Below are positions 1-12,180 of a DNA stretch of 64,000 bases, piece by piece; position 1 is the first letter of the stretch, and each line of letters begins with the position of its first letter. Below the pieces are notes generated by a model that did no database searches, was not told the DNA's origin, and saw nothing but the letters and a program-made list of their open reading frames with translations. Made by a program: the position numbers and the translations under genes. Source of the DNA: Plecoglossus altivelis (lineage: Eukaryota; Chordata; Actinopteri; Osmeriformes; Plecoglossidae); assembly GCA_036571765.1 (NCBI GenBank), contig BROE01000007.1:6054829-6118828 (forward strand), given 5' to 3'.

Positions 1-310
1 TCTCTTCTCCTCTCCTCACCTCTCATCGCTCCTCTTCTCCTCACCTCTCATCGCTCCTCCTCTCCTCTCCTCTTTGCTGTCTTTCCTCCCTCACCTCCTC
101 CTCTCTTTTGCCTATTCTCTCACCTCCTCATCTCCTCCTCTCTCACCTCCTCTCTCACCTCCTCAGCTCCTCCTCTCTCGCCTCCTCCTCTCTCATCTCC
201 TCGTCCATCATCTCCTCGTCTATCATCTCCTCCTCTTTCACCTCCTCTCTCACCTCCTCATCTCCTCCTCTCTCACCTCCTCTCTCACCTCCCCTCTCCT
301 CTGGGGACTG
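1..310. repeat. Pyrimidine-rich minisatellite
   Basis: Imperfect units of about 15-20 bp built from TCTCACCTCCTC and TCATCTCCTCC words, truncated by the window edge. It explains the open frames on both strands. Confidence 0.85.
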
Positions 311-812
311 TGCCCTTCTCTCGATCCATCCAGAACGTTCCCTGGCCTTTGTCCAGCACCCTACAGCTGGTCCCCATTGAGTTAACCCCCACTCCTGCAG
401 CTCACCCTCCATCCATCCCCCACAGGGAAAATAACTGAGGGGGATGGAGCGAGGATGGGCCTGATTGAAGAGTGCTTGTTAATTAACCCTTTCTTCCTCA
501 CAAAAACACAAGCACCCCCAGGAGCCTGGGTTTGTGGGTGTGTACATGCGTGCGTGTGAGAGAGAAACCAACTTACCAGCACATCCATGAACATCGCAGC
601 TAAACAACAGCCTCTGATGATCAACATGCACACTAGCCCCACACCCACAACACGAGCGTGCACACACGCTTGCTCACACACTCATCAAGCAGCGACACCT
701 TCTAATTGGGATGGATGGAGCTCGTTACATTGCTTAAAGAGAGAAAGAACAGAGGGGCGGAAAAGAAAAACAGAAAGTGCTAGAAAAACAAACATGAAAA
801 GAGCCCTCTCAG
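311..812. other. Intergenic, no gene seen
   Basis: Mixed-composition sequence with short GT and CA stretches (530-560, 655-680). Nothing recognisable. Confidence 0.6.
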
Positions 813-817
813 CTTCC

Positions 818-905
818 CCTCTCTCTCTCTCCACGTCCAGACGCAGAGCCTGTCTCTGCTGGGCAGAGGACCCAGTGGCTGCTTGGCCTCTGGGAAACTC
901 ACCCT

Positions 906-941
<36 letters not shown>

Positions 942-992
942 CACGTCCAGACGCAGAGCCTCTCTGCTGGGCAGAGGACCCAGTGGTTGCTT
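818..992. repeat. Local tandem duplication around a CT array
   Basis: A 47-50 bp segment beginning CCACGTCCAGACGCAGAGCC occurs at 831-877 and again at 941-990, each preceded by a CT run. The second run is expanded (907-939). Confidence 0.85.
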
Positions 993-2140
993 TCATCGCC
1001 TTTGCTCTTTCTCTGTTTGTCTCTCTGTATTTCTCAACCTGGCTTCCTGTCTCTCTCCCTGACTTTCTGTTTGTCTCTCTCATTCTGCTCTATACAGTAC
1101 AGAAGCCAACATATGCAAACTCATACTCACCAGGGCATCGTTCAGATCCCACTCACAGTTTTCCCTAGTGGCTGCAGTGTGTGTATGTGTGTGTGTTGCA
1201 CAGTATTATAATTTTTCATGGTGCTGGCCCCCGGTAGAGGCTTTTTTGGAACAATGAAAGTGTGTATCAGCTGAAGTGTGTGTGTGTGTGAGTGTGTGTG
1301 TGCAGTATAGTCCAACATTCCTTTACACTCTCCTGCAGTTTATGGCTTAGGGGCAGAATGTTAAAATAATCTGCATTTTGCACATTGCTGTATTTTTTAG
1401 CCGTCTTAAACTGCTGTAAGTTTGAAACCAGCAAGAACTTCTGCAGACATTCGGAAATCCTTGTGACTTTGCAGTGTGGTTCTCTGTGTGTATGTTTATG
1501 AGACGCAAAGCAAGACAACTCTGACCACTAGGCCTCTGTTTCCCCCCCAGTGTCTAGCCCAGCCTTGCAGGACCCTGACCTTTAGACACCACCTGATCCA
1601 GCCAGTCACAGTGGACAACCAAGCAGTGTAGAGTGTACTAGGAGTGGATAGAATTCAGGACAAGTCTGGTTTTCTGTGTGTATGTGTGTGTGTGTGTGTG
1701 TGTGTGTTTGTGTGTGGAGGTTCCAGCTTGCTGATTGAAACACCATAGACCTGTACAGCTACCTGCCTCCATGCTGGCTAAGTTGTGAGTTTGCATCCCA
1801 GAACCCTGTTCTCTGAGATTCTCCGATACAGGAGCTCCCTGATTCAACGCTGGCATAAAGTCTGTAGATTACCATCTAATAACACCTCCGGGAGGGTGTG
1901 TCCTTCCACATGTGTATGTGACAGTGTGGGTGGGGGTTTATCTGAGTGTGTGTGTGTGTGTATGTATGCATCTGAGTGTCTGTGTGTGTGTGTCAGATGA
2001 TGGAGAGTGATACAGTGGAATGTTCCAGCCCCCTAAGTGGAGATAAATAGATGTTTATGTTCCTGTGCTGTCTGACAGATATAATGTTCCTGGGTTTATG
2101 ATGTGGGCCAGAGGCTCTCCACTAAACACACTGAGCATGT
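993..2140. other. Intergenic with GT arrays
   Basis: GT arrays at 1276-1302, 1675-1716 and 1951-1997. Between them, 1311-1480 is complex and AT-balanced and could be conserved non-coding sequence. No gene seen. Confidence 0.6.
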
Positions 2141-2370
2141 TAGAACAGAGGGAGACAGGGAGGTTAGAGGAGGAAAGAGAGGGGGCTGGGGGAGAGAGAG
2201 AGAGAGAGAGAGAGGGAAAGGGAGAGTGAGAAGGCTTGAGGGACGTAGATAGAATGGGGAGGTGGGTGGGAGAAGGTTAGAGAAAGCTAGAGGGAGGTAG
2301 AGAGAGAGCGAGACAGATAAGGAGGACAAGAGTGGATTCGAGGAAGAGAGGAGAGAGAGAGAGAGAGGTG
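2141..2370. repeat. Purine-rich GA tract
   Basis: GA-rich strand with a pure (GA)n core at 2191-2213. Confidence 0.85.
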
Positions 2371-2894
2371 GACGGGCTGTTTCTCATCCCACCTGGAGGT
2401 CTGTCAAGGCCACGCATATAGTTGTATAGTTACAAACCCATGTTACTCTCCATGCGGTCAACAGGACTGCATGCATGTATGGAGATTCTGATTCTATCAG
2501 TACTCTTTTCTCATGATCCTACTCTCTCCCCAATGCTCTCCTCCTCCACTCTCTTCCGTAGTTATCTATGGGTATCTACAGAGGGATTAAGGGAAGAGAA
2601 AATGGACATGAGAGACAAACGGAGAGACAGATTAAGTTTGAGACAAATATGTGTTGTGTTCCGGGACGGAGAGAGATCTGCTCCCCCTTCCAAGAGTCTC
2701 TCCATCCCTGTTTGGGTATAGAGATAGGTCTCTCTGATCTCTCCTTTGTTATCCTTGGAGCACCTCTAAAGACCTCCTCTGGCACACACACACACACGGA
2801 GTGAACAGAGAGCTGCTCTTCATCCTGGAGGACACACACTTCCTCTTCCTCTTCATATTGCCATGTCCTACCAGACCCCTGAACAGCCTGCCTG

Positions 2895-2928
<34 letters not shown>

Positions 2929-3789
2929 CCACCGGACTTCCCATTCTATTGGTCTGGAGCTGGGTCAAACTGGCAGAGGTTGGGTTGTCATTTCCATGCA
3001 GTAGGAAAACAGCTCTCTAAGTCCAGGGTATTGTGTGCTTGATTCTAATTTTAGATTGAGCCTTTTGTGTGATCCTTAGGGTGCGTTCATATTGTGTAAC
3101 CTGGCGGCCCTGCCAAAAGGGTCTAAAAATAGACTGTTAGTATATCCACTAGTGTTACACAACAGGTTAAGGAGGGGGACTTTGGCGTCATGACTGCTTG
3201 TGTGTGAGTGTGTGTGTGTGTGTATGTGTGAGAAAGAGAGAGTGTGTGTTGACCCACTGTGACTCAGCTGTTAAACGCTGCCGTTTTCAGGCTGGGAGTT
3301 TGGAAGCAGCTTTAGTGTTTGACGTCAGTACAGGGGGAACGAGGTATGGAGGGAAAAGGAGGAGAGCAGGGAAAAGGGGAAGAGAAGGAAAAAGGGGGAG
3401 AGGAAGAGAAAGGAGAGAAGTAAAAAAGGAGGAGAGGAGGAGAAAGAGGCCTGGGACTCAGCGACACACCTTTCCCACAGAGCACGCCAACAAGATGAAG
3501 GAAGGCATCCATCTCTATCTTTGACTTGCTCTGTCACTTTCCCTCGTTCTCTTTTCTTGTCTCTCTCTGGCTCTTTGCCTCTTTCTCCGTCCTCTCTCTC
3601 GGTGCGTGTCTCTCTTTCCCACCTCTCTCCACTACTGTTTTCCATTGAGTGCCATGTGAGATATAGTGATCACGGTAAGCACCTGAATCCCATTACTTCC
3701 AGTCTAGTTTTGTAACTGCTGACGTGTGAGGATCTTGATCTTGAAGTTCCAGCAGGATCTAAACCAGGTCAGCCTTGTGAGAGCCTGGT
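2371..3789. other. Intergenic with GT and GA stretches
   Basis: (TG)n at 2896-2927, GT at 3200-3250, a purine tract at 3345-3460 and a pyrimidine tract at 3535-3640. A perfect CRE, TGACGTCA, lies at 3320-3327. Bases 3030-3180 are complex. No gene seen. Confidence 0.6.
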
Positions 3790-4410
3790 AGGATGTGGAG
3801 GGCAGGGTGGCTGGCTGTGAAGGGCAGGGTGGCTGGCTGTGGAGGGCAGGGTGTCTGGCTGTGGAGGGCAGGGTGTCTGGCTGTGGAGGGCAGGGTGTCT
3901 GGCTGTGGAGGGTAGGGTGTCTGGCTGTGGAGGGCAGGGTGGCTGGCTATGGAGGGGCAGGGTGTCTGGCTGTGGAGGGCAGGGTGGCTGGCTGTGGAGG
4001 GCTGGGTGGCTGGCTGTGGAGGGCAGGGTGTCTGGCTGTGGAGGGTTGGCTGGGTGTTTGACTGTAGGTTGCTGGGTGTGGAGGGCAGGCTGGGTGTGGA
4101 GGGCAGGCTGGTTGTGTAGGGAAGGGTTGGCTGCGTGTGGAGGGTTGGCTGGGTGCGTGACTGTAGGAGGCTGGGTGTGGAGGGCAGGGTGACTGTGGAG
4201 GGCAGGCTGAGTGTGGAGGGCAGGGTTGCTGGGTGTGGAAGGCAGGGTTGGCTAGGTGTGGAGGCCAGGCTGGCTGTGGAGGGCAGGGTTGGCTGGGTGT
4301 GGAGGGCAGGGTGGGTGTGGAGGGCAGGGTGGCTGGCTGTGGAGGGCAGGGTGGGTGTGGAGGGTAGGGTTGGCTGGGTGGGGAGTGCAGAGTGGGTGTG
4401 AAGTGCAGGC
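3790..4410. repeat. 22-bp minisatellite
   Basis: About 25 imperfect units made of GTGGAGGGCAGGGT plus GTCTGGCT. The right half mixes in shorter GTGGAGGGCAGGCTGG variants. Because 22 is not a multiple of 3, all three frames stay open in turn, producing Gly/Trp-rich spurious ORFs. Confidence 0.95.
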
Positions 4411-4842
4411 TGGACCAGGTAGTAGACCTCCCTTGGTGTGTCTCTCTTTAACCATCTTCCCAGACTGGTTGGGACTTGAGCTACTCTACAGAAAAGCCTA
4501 CGTGACTAACACTCCTATTGGCTAGTACAGGTTAGGACATGTATATGTGTGTGTATGTGTGTGTAAATGGGGAGTATTCACTCCCATACTCCGTACAATC
4601 ACACACAAACACACACTGACACACATGCTTGTGGACTCACAAACATACGTGCATGCACACACTAACACACACACTAACACACACAAAACAGGCAGACTGC
4701 AGACCATCCTGGGATGGGTTTTACTCAGCCCTTCCCTGCAGGCTGTGCTCAGATCAGGCTGCTCCTACAGTACTCTATTGTTGCTGCCCACTTCAAACAG
4801 ATGAGGAGGCTACAGGGGGTCTCAGGGAGCATGAGAGGTGTG
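4411..4842. other. Intergenic, no gene seen
   Basis: GT at 4540-4565 and CA at 4600-4690, otherwise mixed sequence with nothing recognisable. Confidence 0.6.
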
Positions 4843-5042
4843 TGTGCGTGTGTCTGTGAGAGAGCGTATACACAAGGCTGTGGATGTGTGTGTGTCTGCG
4901 TGTGTGTGTGTGTGTCTGTGTGAGAGAGCGTATACACAAGGCTGTGGATATGTGTGTGTCTGTGTGCGTGTGTGTGTCTGTGTGAGATAGCGTCTGCACA
5001 AGTCTGTGAACGTGTGTGTGTGTCTGCGTGTGTGTGTGTGAC
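4843..5042. repeat. Approximately 64-bp tandem repeat
   Basis: Three units, each holding GTGTCTGTGTGAGAGAGCGT followed by ATACACAAGGCTGTG, anchored by AGCGT at 4863, 4927 and 4989. Units are joined by GT runs of different length. Confidence 0.9.
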
Positions 5043-5789
5043 ACCAGTGTTGCTGCCACCTTGACCCCTCTCAGACAGACTCACCCCTCCATTGTATCCT
5101 ACCCACAATGCTTTGGGGGCTCTATGCTCTGGAGGTCAGGCAGCCAGAGAGGAGTCTCACCACTGGGATCTGGCTTTCATCTCAGCTGTCCCCATGACAC
5201 TCCTAATCTCTGTGAGAGCACATTACGGACTGAATGTGCGTGTGCATTCTCCGTAAGCAGTGCGGGAGTGTTTGTGTGAGTGTGTGTATTTATGTGTGCG
5301 TGTTCAGTGTTTGTGCACGTGTGTGTGTGCACGTGCAGAGGTGTTTTTGTCTGCGTGTGTGTGTGTGTGTGTGGTGTTTCTGCTACTGTAAGCCCCTCAG
5401 TGTGTCTGTGCTGCATGCAGAAGGCCTATTGAAAGATGGAGGCTTGCTGAGGTTCTGGCGACATGCTTCCTGTCGGAGCCCCGTCGCTCGTCCGTCTGTC
5501 TCTCACCCTGGGAAAGACGCTGGGGATGTTGTCATGGCAACGGGCCATGTCCTATAAACCTTTGCGTTGTGGCTGCCGCCTCAAACTGGTCCAATGGCAG
5601 GCCGCACCTAGGGTCCAGCGTACACAAAAACGCACATAGACATGCACGCTCACATACTCTTACGTACCTACACACACACACACACGCATTCTGTTTCATA
5701 CCTGCACTCACACTCACTCCATGAATGAAGGGCGCACACACACACACACACACTCTCTCTCTCACACATATACGTTGACATTGTGAGCA
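5043..5789. other. Intergenic with GT and CA stretches
   Basis: GT-rich 5265-5372 and CA-rich 5660-5770. The complex part 5375-5600 has no recognisable gene. Confidence 0.6.
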
Positions 5790-6240
5790 GAGGGATGGCA
5801 GGAGACCCAGGTCTCAGCTTGACATATTTATCTGTCATATTTACGCTGCATTAATCTCCAACATCACACGAAGCATTCTGGGCCCTGCGTGTTTGTGTTA
5901 GCCTCGGCCTTGCGCGCTAGCTCAACAAACACACCAGTGCGGTGAGGGCAGGGAATGTGGTGTGCTGTGTTGGACATGCTAAAGGCTGTTTATTTGAACT
6001 GGGAGAGCAGCTCTGGAATGAGGAGCTGGCAGTGCGACTCGTCATATTCCTGACCTTGCCCGACTGTCGGCCATTTTTATGAGTGATAGTGAGTCGCCGC
6101 GGGCTGTGAGGGTGTTGGAATACTAACATTATATTACTGCTCTATTAAGAAGCCAGGGAGAAGTGATTGATGGTCGTTTTACTGCGGATAAAGAATTATG
6201 TGGATGCCCGAGTTGCCAGGGCAACAGGTAAACGGGGTGG
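5790..6240. promoter_or_regulatory. Candidate conserved non-coding element
   Basis: Repeat-free, complex, AT-balanced block in the middle of microsatellite-rich DNA, with words such as TTTATCTGTC, GCATTAATCTCC and GCGGATAAAG. The texture is typical of vertebrate developmental enhancers. Conservation is not tested, and assignment to sox9 rests only on its being in the same desert. Confidence 0.35.
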
Positions 6241-6871
<631 letters not shown>

Positions 6872-7275
6872 ATTCACCTCCCACCTATACTTCAGTCTCT
6901 CATCCTGTCTTTGCTGTATTAAGACAAGGGGGCGGGTGTTGTTGAGTGATTGACAGCTGCTTGGCATGTCTGTGTGCCGTGGCGCTGACAGACGCTCTGT
7001 CGTTGGATGGATGAACACGAAGCAGCCAAGCCGGTTCTGGGGTGAGACTCGCGTGGCGGAGAGGAACAGCGGTCTGGTGCTCGCAGCAGGAACTCACTTC
7101 CTCAGTGCTCCATCAACGAGAACAATGACAGATGTGTCACTCACTCACCCACCTGGCATTGGTCTGTGTGTGTGTGTGTGTGTGTATGCATGAGTATTTT
7201 GCATATTCTACTTAAGCATAAGGGTTTGGCTCTAGCAATCAGTAATTTGGAGGAGCTGCCTGCACATACAACAGT
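6872..7275. other. Intergenic, no gene seen
   Basis: Complex sequence 6890-7160, then GT at 7164-7190. Nothing recognisable. Confidence 0.55.
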
Positions 7276-7560
7276 TAGACAGAGAGAGAGAGAGAGAGAG
7301 AGAGAGGTAGAGAGAGAGAGACAGTGAGAGGGAGAGAGAGAGAGAGAGAGGTAGAGAGAGAGAGACAGTGAGAGGGAGAGAGAGAGATGGGGTAAGAGAT
7401 GAAAGGAAAGAAAGGAGAGAGAGAAAATGTAGAGATTAAAAGAAAAAGACAGAGATAATGAGAGAGGGGAGGGCGAAAAAGACAGAAAGAGAAAGAGTGA
7501 GACAGAGAGAGAGAGCGCGAAAGAGAGAGAGCGAAACAGAGAGAGAGCGAGGCTGTGCCA
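7276..7560. repeat. GA-rich tract with duplicated block
   Basis: (GA)n blocks joined by GGTAGAGAGAG and ACAGTGAGAGG words that occur twice about 50 bp apart, fading into degenerate GA/GAAA sequence. Confidence 0.9.
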
Positions 7561-8207
7561 CCACAAACAGCTCTAATGTTCACATAGAAGCCCATAACAG
7601 CCTCTGAGGGCCTGCAACCGTGGCAACGAGGCTAAACACTCCCCCCGACCAAAACCACAAAAATATATCTGAGGTTCTCCTTAAACCGCTGGCCCGCAGA
7701 ACACCTTGGATCCTGAGTTCCAGAACCGAGACACCTGACGTTTTACTGGGCCACACCGCTGAAAGAGGAGGAGAGGGGGATTATGGGAGAGAGGAACGAA
7801 GGAAAAGGGATAAGAGAGAGCGAAGAAAACACAGAGAGATAAAACAGAATGTCCTCTCTCTCTTTCCTTTTCTTACCCTCTCTCTTTCTTCAAATGTACT
7901 GTAGAGGGGCTCCAGTTATGGCCGATGTATGTATCTTAATGTGTGTTTTTCTGTGTGTGTGTCTGTGTGTGTGTGTGTCTGGAGTGCATTGCCAGGTATG
8001 TGAACGTCACCCCCGCTGGTCTTCAGATAGCTTTCCTGGCTATGTGAAACGACTTTGTAAATATCCACAGAGCAGTGAACCATTTAACCCTGAACATGCT
8101 AGAGTGAGACAGAAAGAAAGAAAGAAAAAAAATGGATTTTTAGTCTCCTATTGAGCACATTTGACCTACAAATGTAATGAAATGCAGAAAAAAACAATGA
8201 GATCTTG
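7561..8207. other. Intergenic, no gene seen
   Basis: Purine-rich 7765-7850, CT 7855-7890 and GT 7940-7982. The remainder is mixed. Confidence 0.6.
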
Positions 8208-8545
8208 GAGGAGGAAGGAGAGGAGGATGAGCAGGAGGAAAGGAGGGGGGTAGAGGAGGAAGAGGTTGAGGTGCAGCAGGATCAGGAGGAATTGTAGAAG
8301 CAAGAGGAAGAGGAGGAGGGAGAGGAGATGCAGGAAGAGAAGGAGGAGGGGCAGGTGGATGTATAGGAGGAGGTAGAGGAGGAGGAGGAGGAGAAGACAA
8401 CGTCGAATGAGGAGGGGCAGGTGGATGTATAGGAGGAGGTAGAGGAGGAGGAGGAGACAACGTAGAAGGAGAAGGGGCAGATGGATGTATAGGAGGAGGT
8501 AGAGAAGGAGGAGGAGGAGGAGGAGGAGGAGGAGGAAACAACGTA
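8208..8545. repeat. GGA-rich minisatellite, units about 61-65 bp
   Basis: GGGGCAGGTGGATGTATAGG starts at 8348, 8413 and (one change) 8474. Each is followed by GGAGGA runs and a GACAACGTAGAA-type word. The flanking sequence is the same GGA-rich motif in looser form. Confidence 0.92.
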
Positions 8546-9154
8546 GAAGGAGGCACCAGCACCAGCTGTGTGGCTGATCTTTTCTGATTCTGTTCTGTCT
8601 TGTGGATTTTCCATCTGGTCTTACGTACAGTGCAGTTAGGAGTGGTTTGTCAGCACACATCTTAAACACTCCTCCGGTCAGGACTGTAACCGCTATGGCT
8701 GCGGAGGTCCCCATGACATCTGATCACCAGTATGTGTGTGTGTCTCTGTGTGTTATTAGGCTTTACATGGTGGACTCATCACAGTGCTAGCAGCCTGTGG
8801 TTTGGATGAGCACTGGCGTTCTGTGATGTCCTGTTAGGCTGCAGGCAGAGAGCTCCAGCTGGACCTGGGACTGGGCAGGGCTGCAACCCACATCTGCTCT
8901 GGTGTCTGTCTCTGGTCTGTCTCTCTACCTCACGGTCTCTCTTACTACCTCACAGTCTCTCACTGCTACATAGTCTCACTTCGTCAGATAGTCTCTCACT
9001 TTCTCATGATATGATATGTCTCTCTGCCTTGTAGTCTCCCCCACTATCTCACAAATATGGTCTCACTACCTTGCAAAGACTGTCTCGCTTCCTCACAGAG
9101 TCCTGTTGCTGTCCACCAAACCGGGTGTGATATACAGTATTATGACCATTGTCC
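8546..9154. other. Intergenic with CAGTCTCTCAC repeats
   Basis: Bases 8915-9110 hold loose repeats of CTACCTCACAGTCTCTCAC. The rest is mixed, with no gene. Confidence 0.6.
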
Positions 9155-9512
9155 AGTCCCTACAGTTTGTTACCCCTGCAGTCTGTTGCCCCTACAGTCT
9201 GTTGTCCCTACAGTATGTTACCCCTGCAGTCTGTTGCCCCTACAGTCTGTTGTCCCTGCAGTCTGTAATTACTCCAGTCTTTAATTACCCCAGTCTGTAG
9301 TCCCTGCAGTCTGTTACCCCTGCAGTCTGCTGTCCCTGCAGTCTGCTGTCCCTGCAGTCTGTAGTCCTTGCAGTTTGTAGTCCTTGCAGTTTGTAGTCCC
9401 TGCAGTCTGTTACCCCTGCAGTCTGTAGTCCTTGCAGTTTGTAGTCCCTGCAGTTTGTAGTCCCTGCAGTTTGTAGTCCCTGCAGTTTGTAGTCCCTGCA
9501 GTTTGTAGTCCC
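9155..9512. repeat. 16-bp minisatellite
   Basis: About 22 units of CAGTCTGTTGCCCCTA and variants (CAGTTTGTAGTCCCTG). A 16-residue periodicity in the antisense open frame (KLQGLQTAGTTNCRDY) confirms the unit length, so that frame is a repeat artefact. Confidence 0.95.
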
Positions 9513-9829
9513 TGGCGTGGAGGGTGTCTGAGTGAGCCAACCTCTGACAGGTGCTCCTGTTTCCACTGCAGTGTTCCTGTGGCCCATGGTGCGTCTGTCC
9601 CAGACTCCTCTGCCTGCACTGCGTGTACCTGCTGTTCTCTGACTGAGGAAACGCTTTTCTGTGACATTATTTTCTTCTTTTGATACCTTGTTTAAAAAAA
9701 ATAAAATACAAGACAGATGTTTGACAGTTTGTGTGTAGGTGTAGCTTTGCCTACGGGGACACCTGTCAACACAACTACAGTGGATGAGTAAGTAGTCATT
9801 AACCACACCTCATCCCTTCCAGTCATCCC
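9513..9829. other. Intergenic, no gene seen
   Basis: Complex sequence with an A/T run near 9690-9710. No repeat array and no coding signature. Confidence 0.5.
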
Positions 9830-10420
9830 GCTAAATGTCTGTTAGATCAGAATGACACCATCGCCTTCCTAGAGTTAGTATTTGAAGCCCCCTTCCAGTG
9901 AAAGCAGTGGAAGGTAGCTGTCCCCTTTCGGCGTTCTGTCCCAGCATGCATTGTGGCTTGTTATTTGAGTCCCTCCAGATCACACTCCACTTTGCTCCAC
10001 TGCCGTGGAATGGCTTCAGAGGAGCCACATATTAGTCCTGAAGTGTCTTGCTGCAGAGTTTTTCCACAACTCTCTCACCATCTTAGTTAAAAAGGCAGTG
10101 GTCCTTTTTTATTGTTATTGTTCTTATTCCTTCTGAAGTGTTTCTGGTAACAGACGCTTGTTTGGTCGTGTCATCGTCAAAATGACTTCACTCAGAATGC
10201 TCATTGATCCAAATGGAAAAGTGTGAGGAGGGCTGGAGAAGGGGAGGGGGGTGGCGGGGGGATGAAGGGATGAAGGGATGGGGGGATGTGTGGATGGATG
10301 GAGAGTCACAGCTCGTAAAACAGTGTTCTTTAGCGGTTCTCTTCTGCAGTAATTACTAGTGGGATGTCTTAATGATGGCCTGGCCAGGACTAATTGGGAA
10401 CATGAAAGGGGGGGGGGAGG
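9830..10420. promoter_or_regulatory. Candidate conserved non-coding element(s)
   Basis: Two complex islands: 9830-10060 and 10325-10400. The second contains homeodomain-type TAATTA inside CAGTAATTACTAG and a GGACTAATTGGGAA word. A G-rich stretch (10220-10300) separates them. Conservation is unverified. Confidence 0.3.
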
Positions 10421-11363
10421 GGGTGGAAGAGAGGATGAGTGGAGGAGGAAAGTCCCTTTAGAGAACTATTTCTTCTCTCATTTTCTCTTTTCCTCGTCTT
10501 TATCTCCCTTTTCATAGGCCCACTCACTGCCGTGCTCTCGAAATGTAATTATCACAAGGATAGCCATAAAAAAGCCACTTATTTTTAGCTAAACACAGCA
10601 ATGTCCTTTTTGCAGTATCTTGCTTTTGTGTTGCACAGTTCTGGGTTGGTTGTTCTGTGTATTGATGTTGTTGTATCTCTGACAAAGCAACGTTCCACTG
10701 CCAAGGTGTAATGCTATTGGTGAGATGGCAGCCAACCACAACCTGCCCTTGATAACACTGTAGCCAATGGGTGATGTGATAGATGTGTGGAAACTGTAGC
10801 AGATAAACGGGTATATTTATAGTCTGTAAACATGTTTCTTCTTTGCTTTCATCTATTTTCTATTTGTTTGTCATCTTTTGCAGGGAGTAGTTTGGAGTTT
10901 AGCTCGGTGCTTTGCTGCTGTCTGACCCGAGCATCTCTGATACTGCCATGGATCATGCTCCGCTGGTAGAAACCGCACATGTTCTGGGGCTGAGACCGGT
11001 CAGGTCGCGTATCGGGTTTTATGACATGCAAATGACCCAGGTGGAATGCCTCAAGCTGTAACTCACACATCGTAACGGCCCAACATTTGACATTTTGGTG
11101 GTCTGACATTTGTTATTTATTTAAATTGATCCTAGACTTTGTCCGGTAATAGGGCACATGTGCTTCTGTGGCGTATCTGATGCTGTGAAAAGGGAACTAT
11201 GTGGTGATCAGGGTTTAAGGTGAATGAAAGAGATGTTTGTTTGAGAGACTGTATTGGTGGTTACGCATTAGGTTTGAGGCGTAGATGAGAGATTAGACCA
11301 AGTGAAAACAGAACTGAAATATATTTCAATGTATTACTAGAGGAGATGACTTGTGTGTTCAGT

Positions 11364-11365
<2 letters not shown>
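10421..11365. other. Intergenic, largely repeat-free
   Basis: Complex, AT-balanced sequence with few simple repeats. No exon-like signature recognised. Parts could be regulatory. Confidence 0.5.

Positions 11366-11400
<35 letters not shown>
11366..11400. repeat. (GT)n microsatellite
   Basis: About 17 GT units beginning after AGTAC. Confidence 0.95.
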
Positions 11401-11401
<1 letters not shown>

Positions 11402-11929
11402 TCGTGACCGATAACACAAAAAATCCCATTGTTTTGTTTGTTTAACGTTTCTAACGTCAACGTTTCTGGTACAGCAATCTTAGTCTTTCTTCCTCATTCC
11501 TATTCTGTGATTGATCACATGACACACCCCCCCTCATCTGAACATTGACCAGTGACCAAACAGGAAGTAAAGTGCACACATCAGTCTTCATGCTGTTGAT
11601 TCGTAACACTGAGATTTCAGAGCTCATCACCATCAGATACAGCGACTATTTTTTTAGACAAGATGACTACATCGATTGGCAATATTTCCGACGTTTTGTT
11701 TACATAAAATGAGAAAAACACTAATCACATACCAACAGAAAGTTGATGTGGTTGCTTGTCGAATTCCAGTCTCGTGTTCATTTTTTCAGAATTGTTCTGG
11801 AATATGCGCCACTGAAACACAGTTGGACTCCATTAAGATCCATTGTCTGTAAAAAGTAGAAAATCTCCATTTGAGCAACTAAACTCCACTAAATTCCTCC
11901 GAAAAAATGTCTCTCCAGCATTCCTCATG
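11401..11929. other. Intergenic, repeat-free
   Basis: AT-rich complex sequence, no gene recognised. Confidence 0.5.
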
Positions 11930-12180
11930 GTGTTATTTCTGTTCTGTTAAATCAGGCCAAAGAACAACATATTTAGCGAGCCTAAACTTTCAACACCCAG
12001 AGCAATTCACGCCAATTATTTTTCAAATGTAATTCTTATTGACGTCAGCGATTAATACTGTTATTGCTGGGAGGAAGTGTTTGGCTGAATGATCCACTAA
12101 GAAAACATTTGGGATTTTGAGACTCTGGAGAGAAAAGCAGTTCTGAAGACTTTCCAAGAAAAGTAATTCTTTCAATCAGA
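11930..12180. promoter_or_regulatory. Candidate conserved non-coding element with CRE
   Basis: Complex AT-balanced block carrying GCCAAAGAACAACATA, CCAATTATTTTTC, a perfect CRE TGACGTCA (12040-12047) and GCGATTAATACTG. It reads like a developmental enhancer core. Activity and conservation are inferred only. Confidence 0.4.

Noticed and set aside
8166..8714. 182-codon Leu-rich minus frame resembling a membrane protein
   Set aside because: Leu runs come from CTCCTC translated out of the GGA minisatellite.
9285..9806. 173-codon frame with LQTAGTTNCRDYK repeats
   Set aside because: Created by the 16-bp minisatellite.
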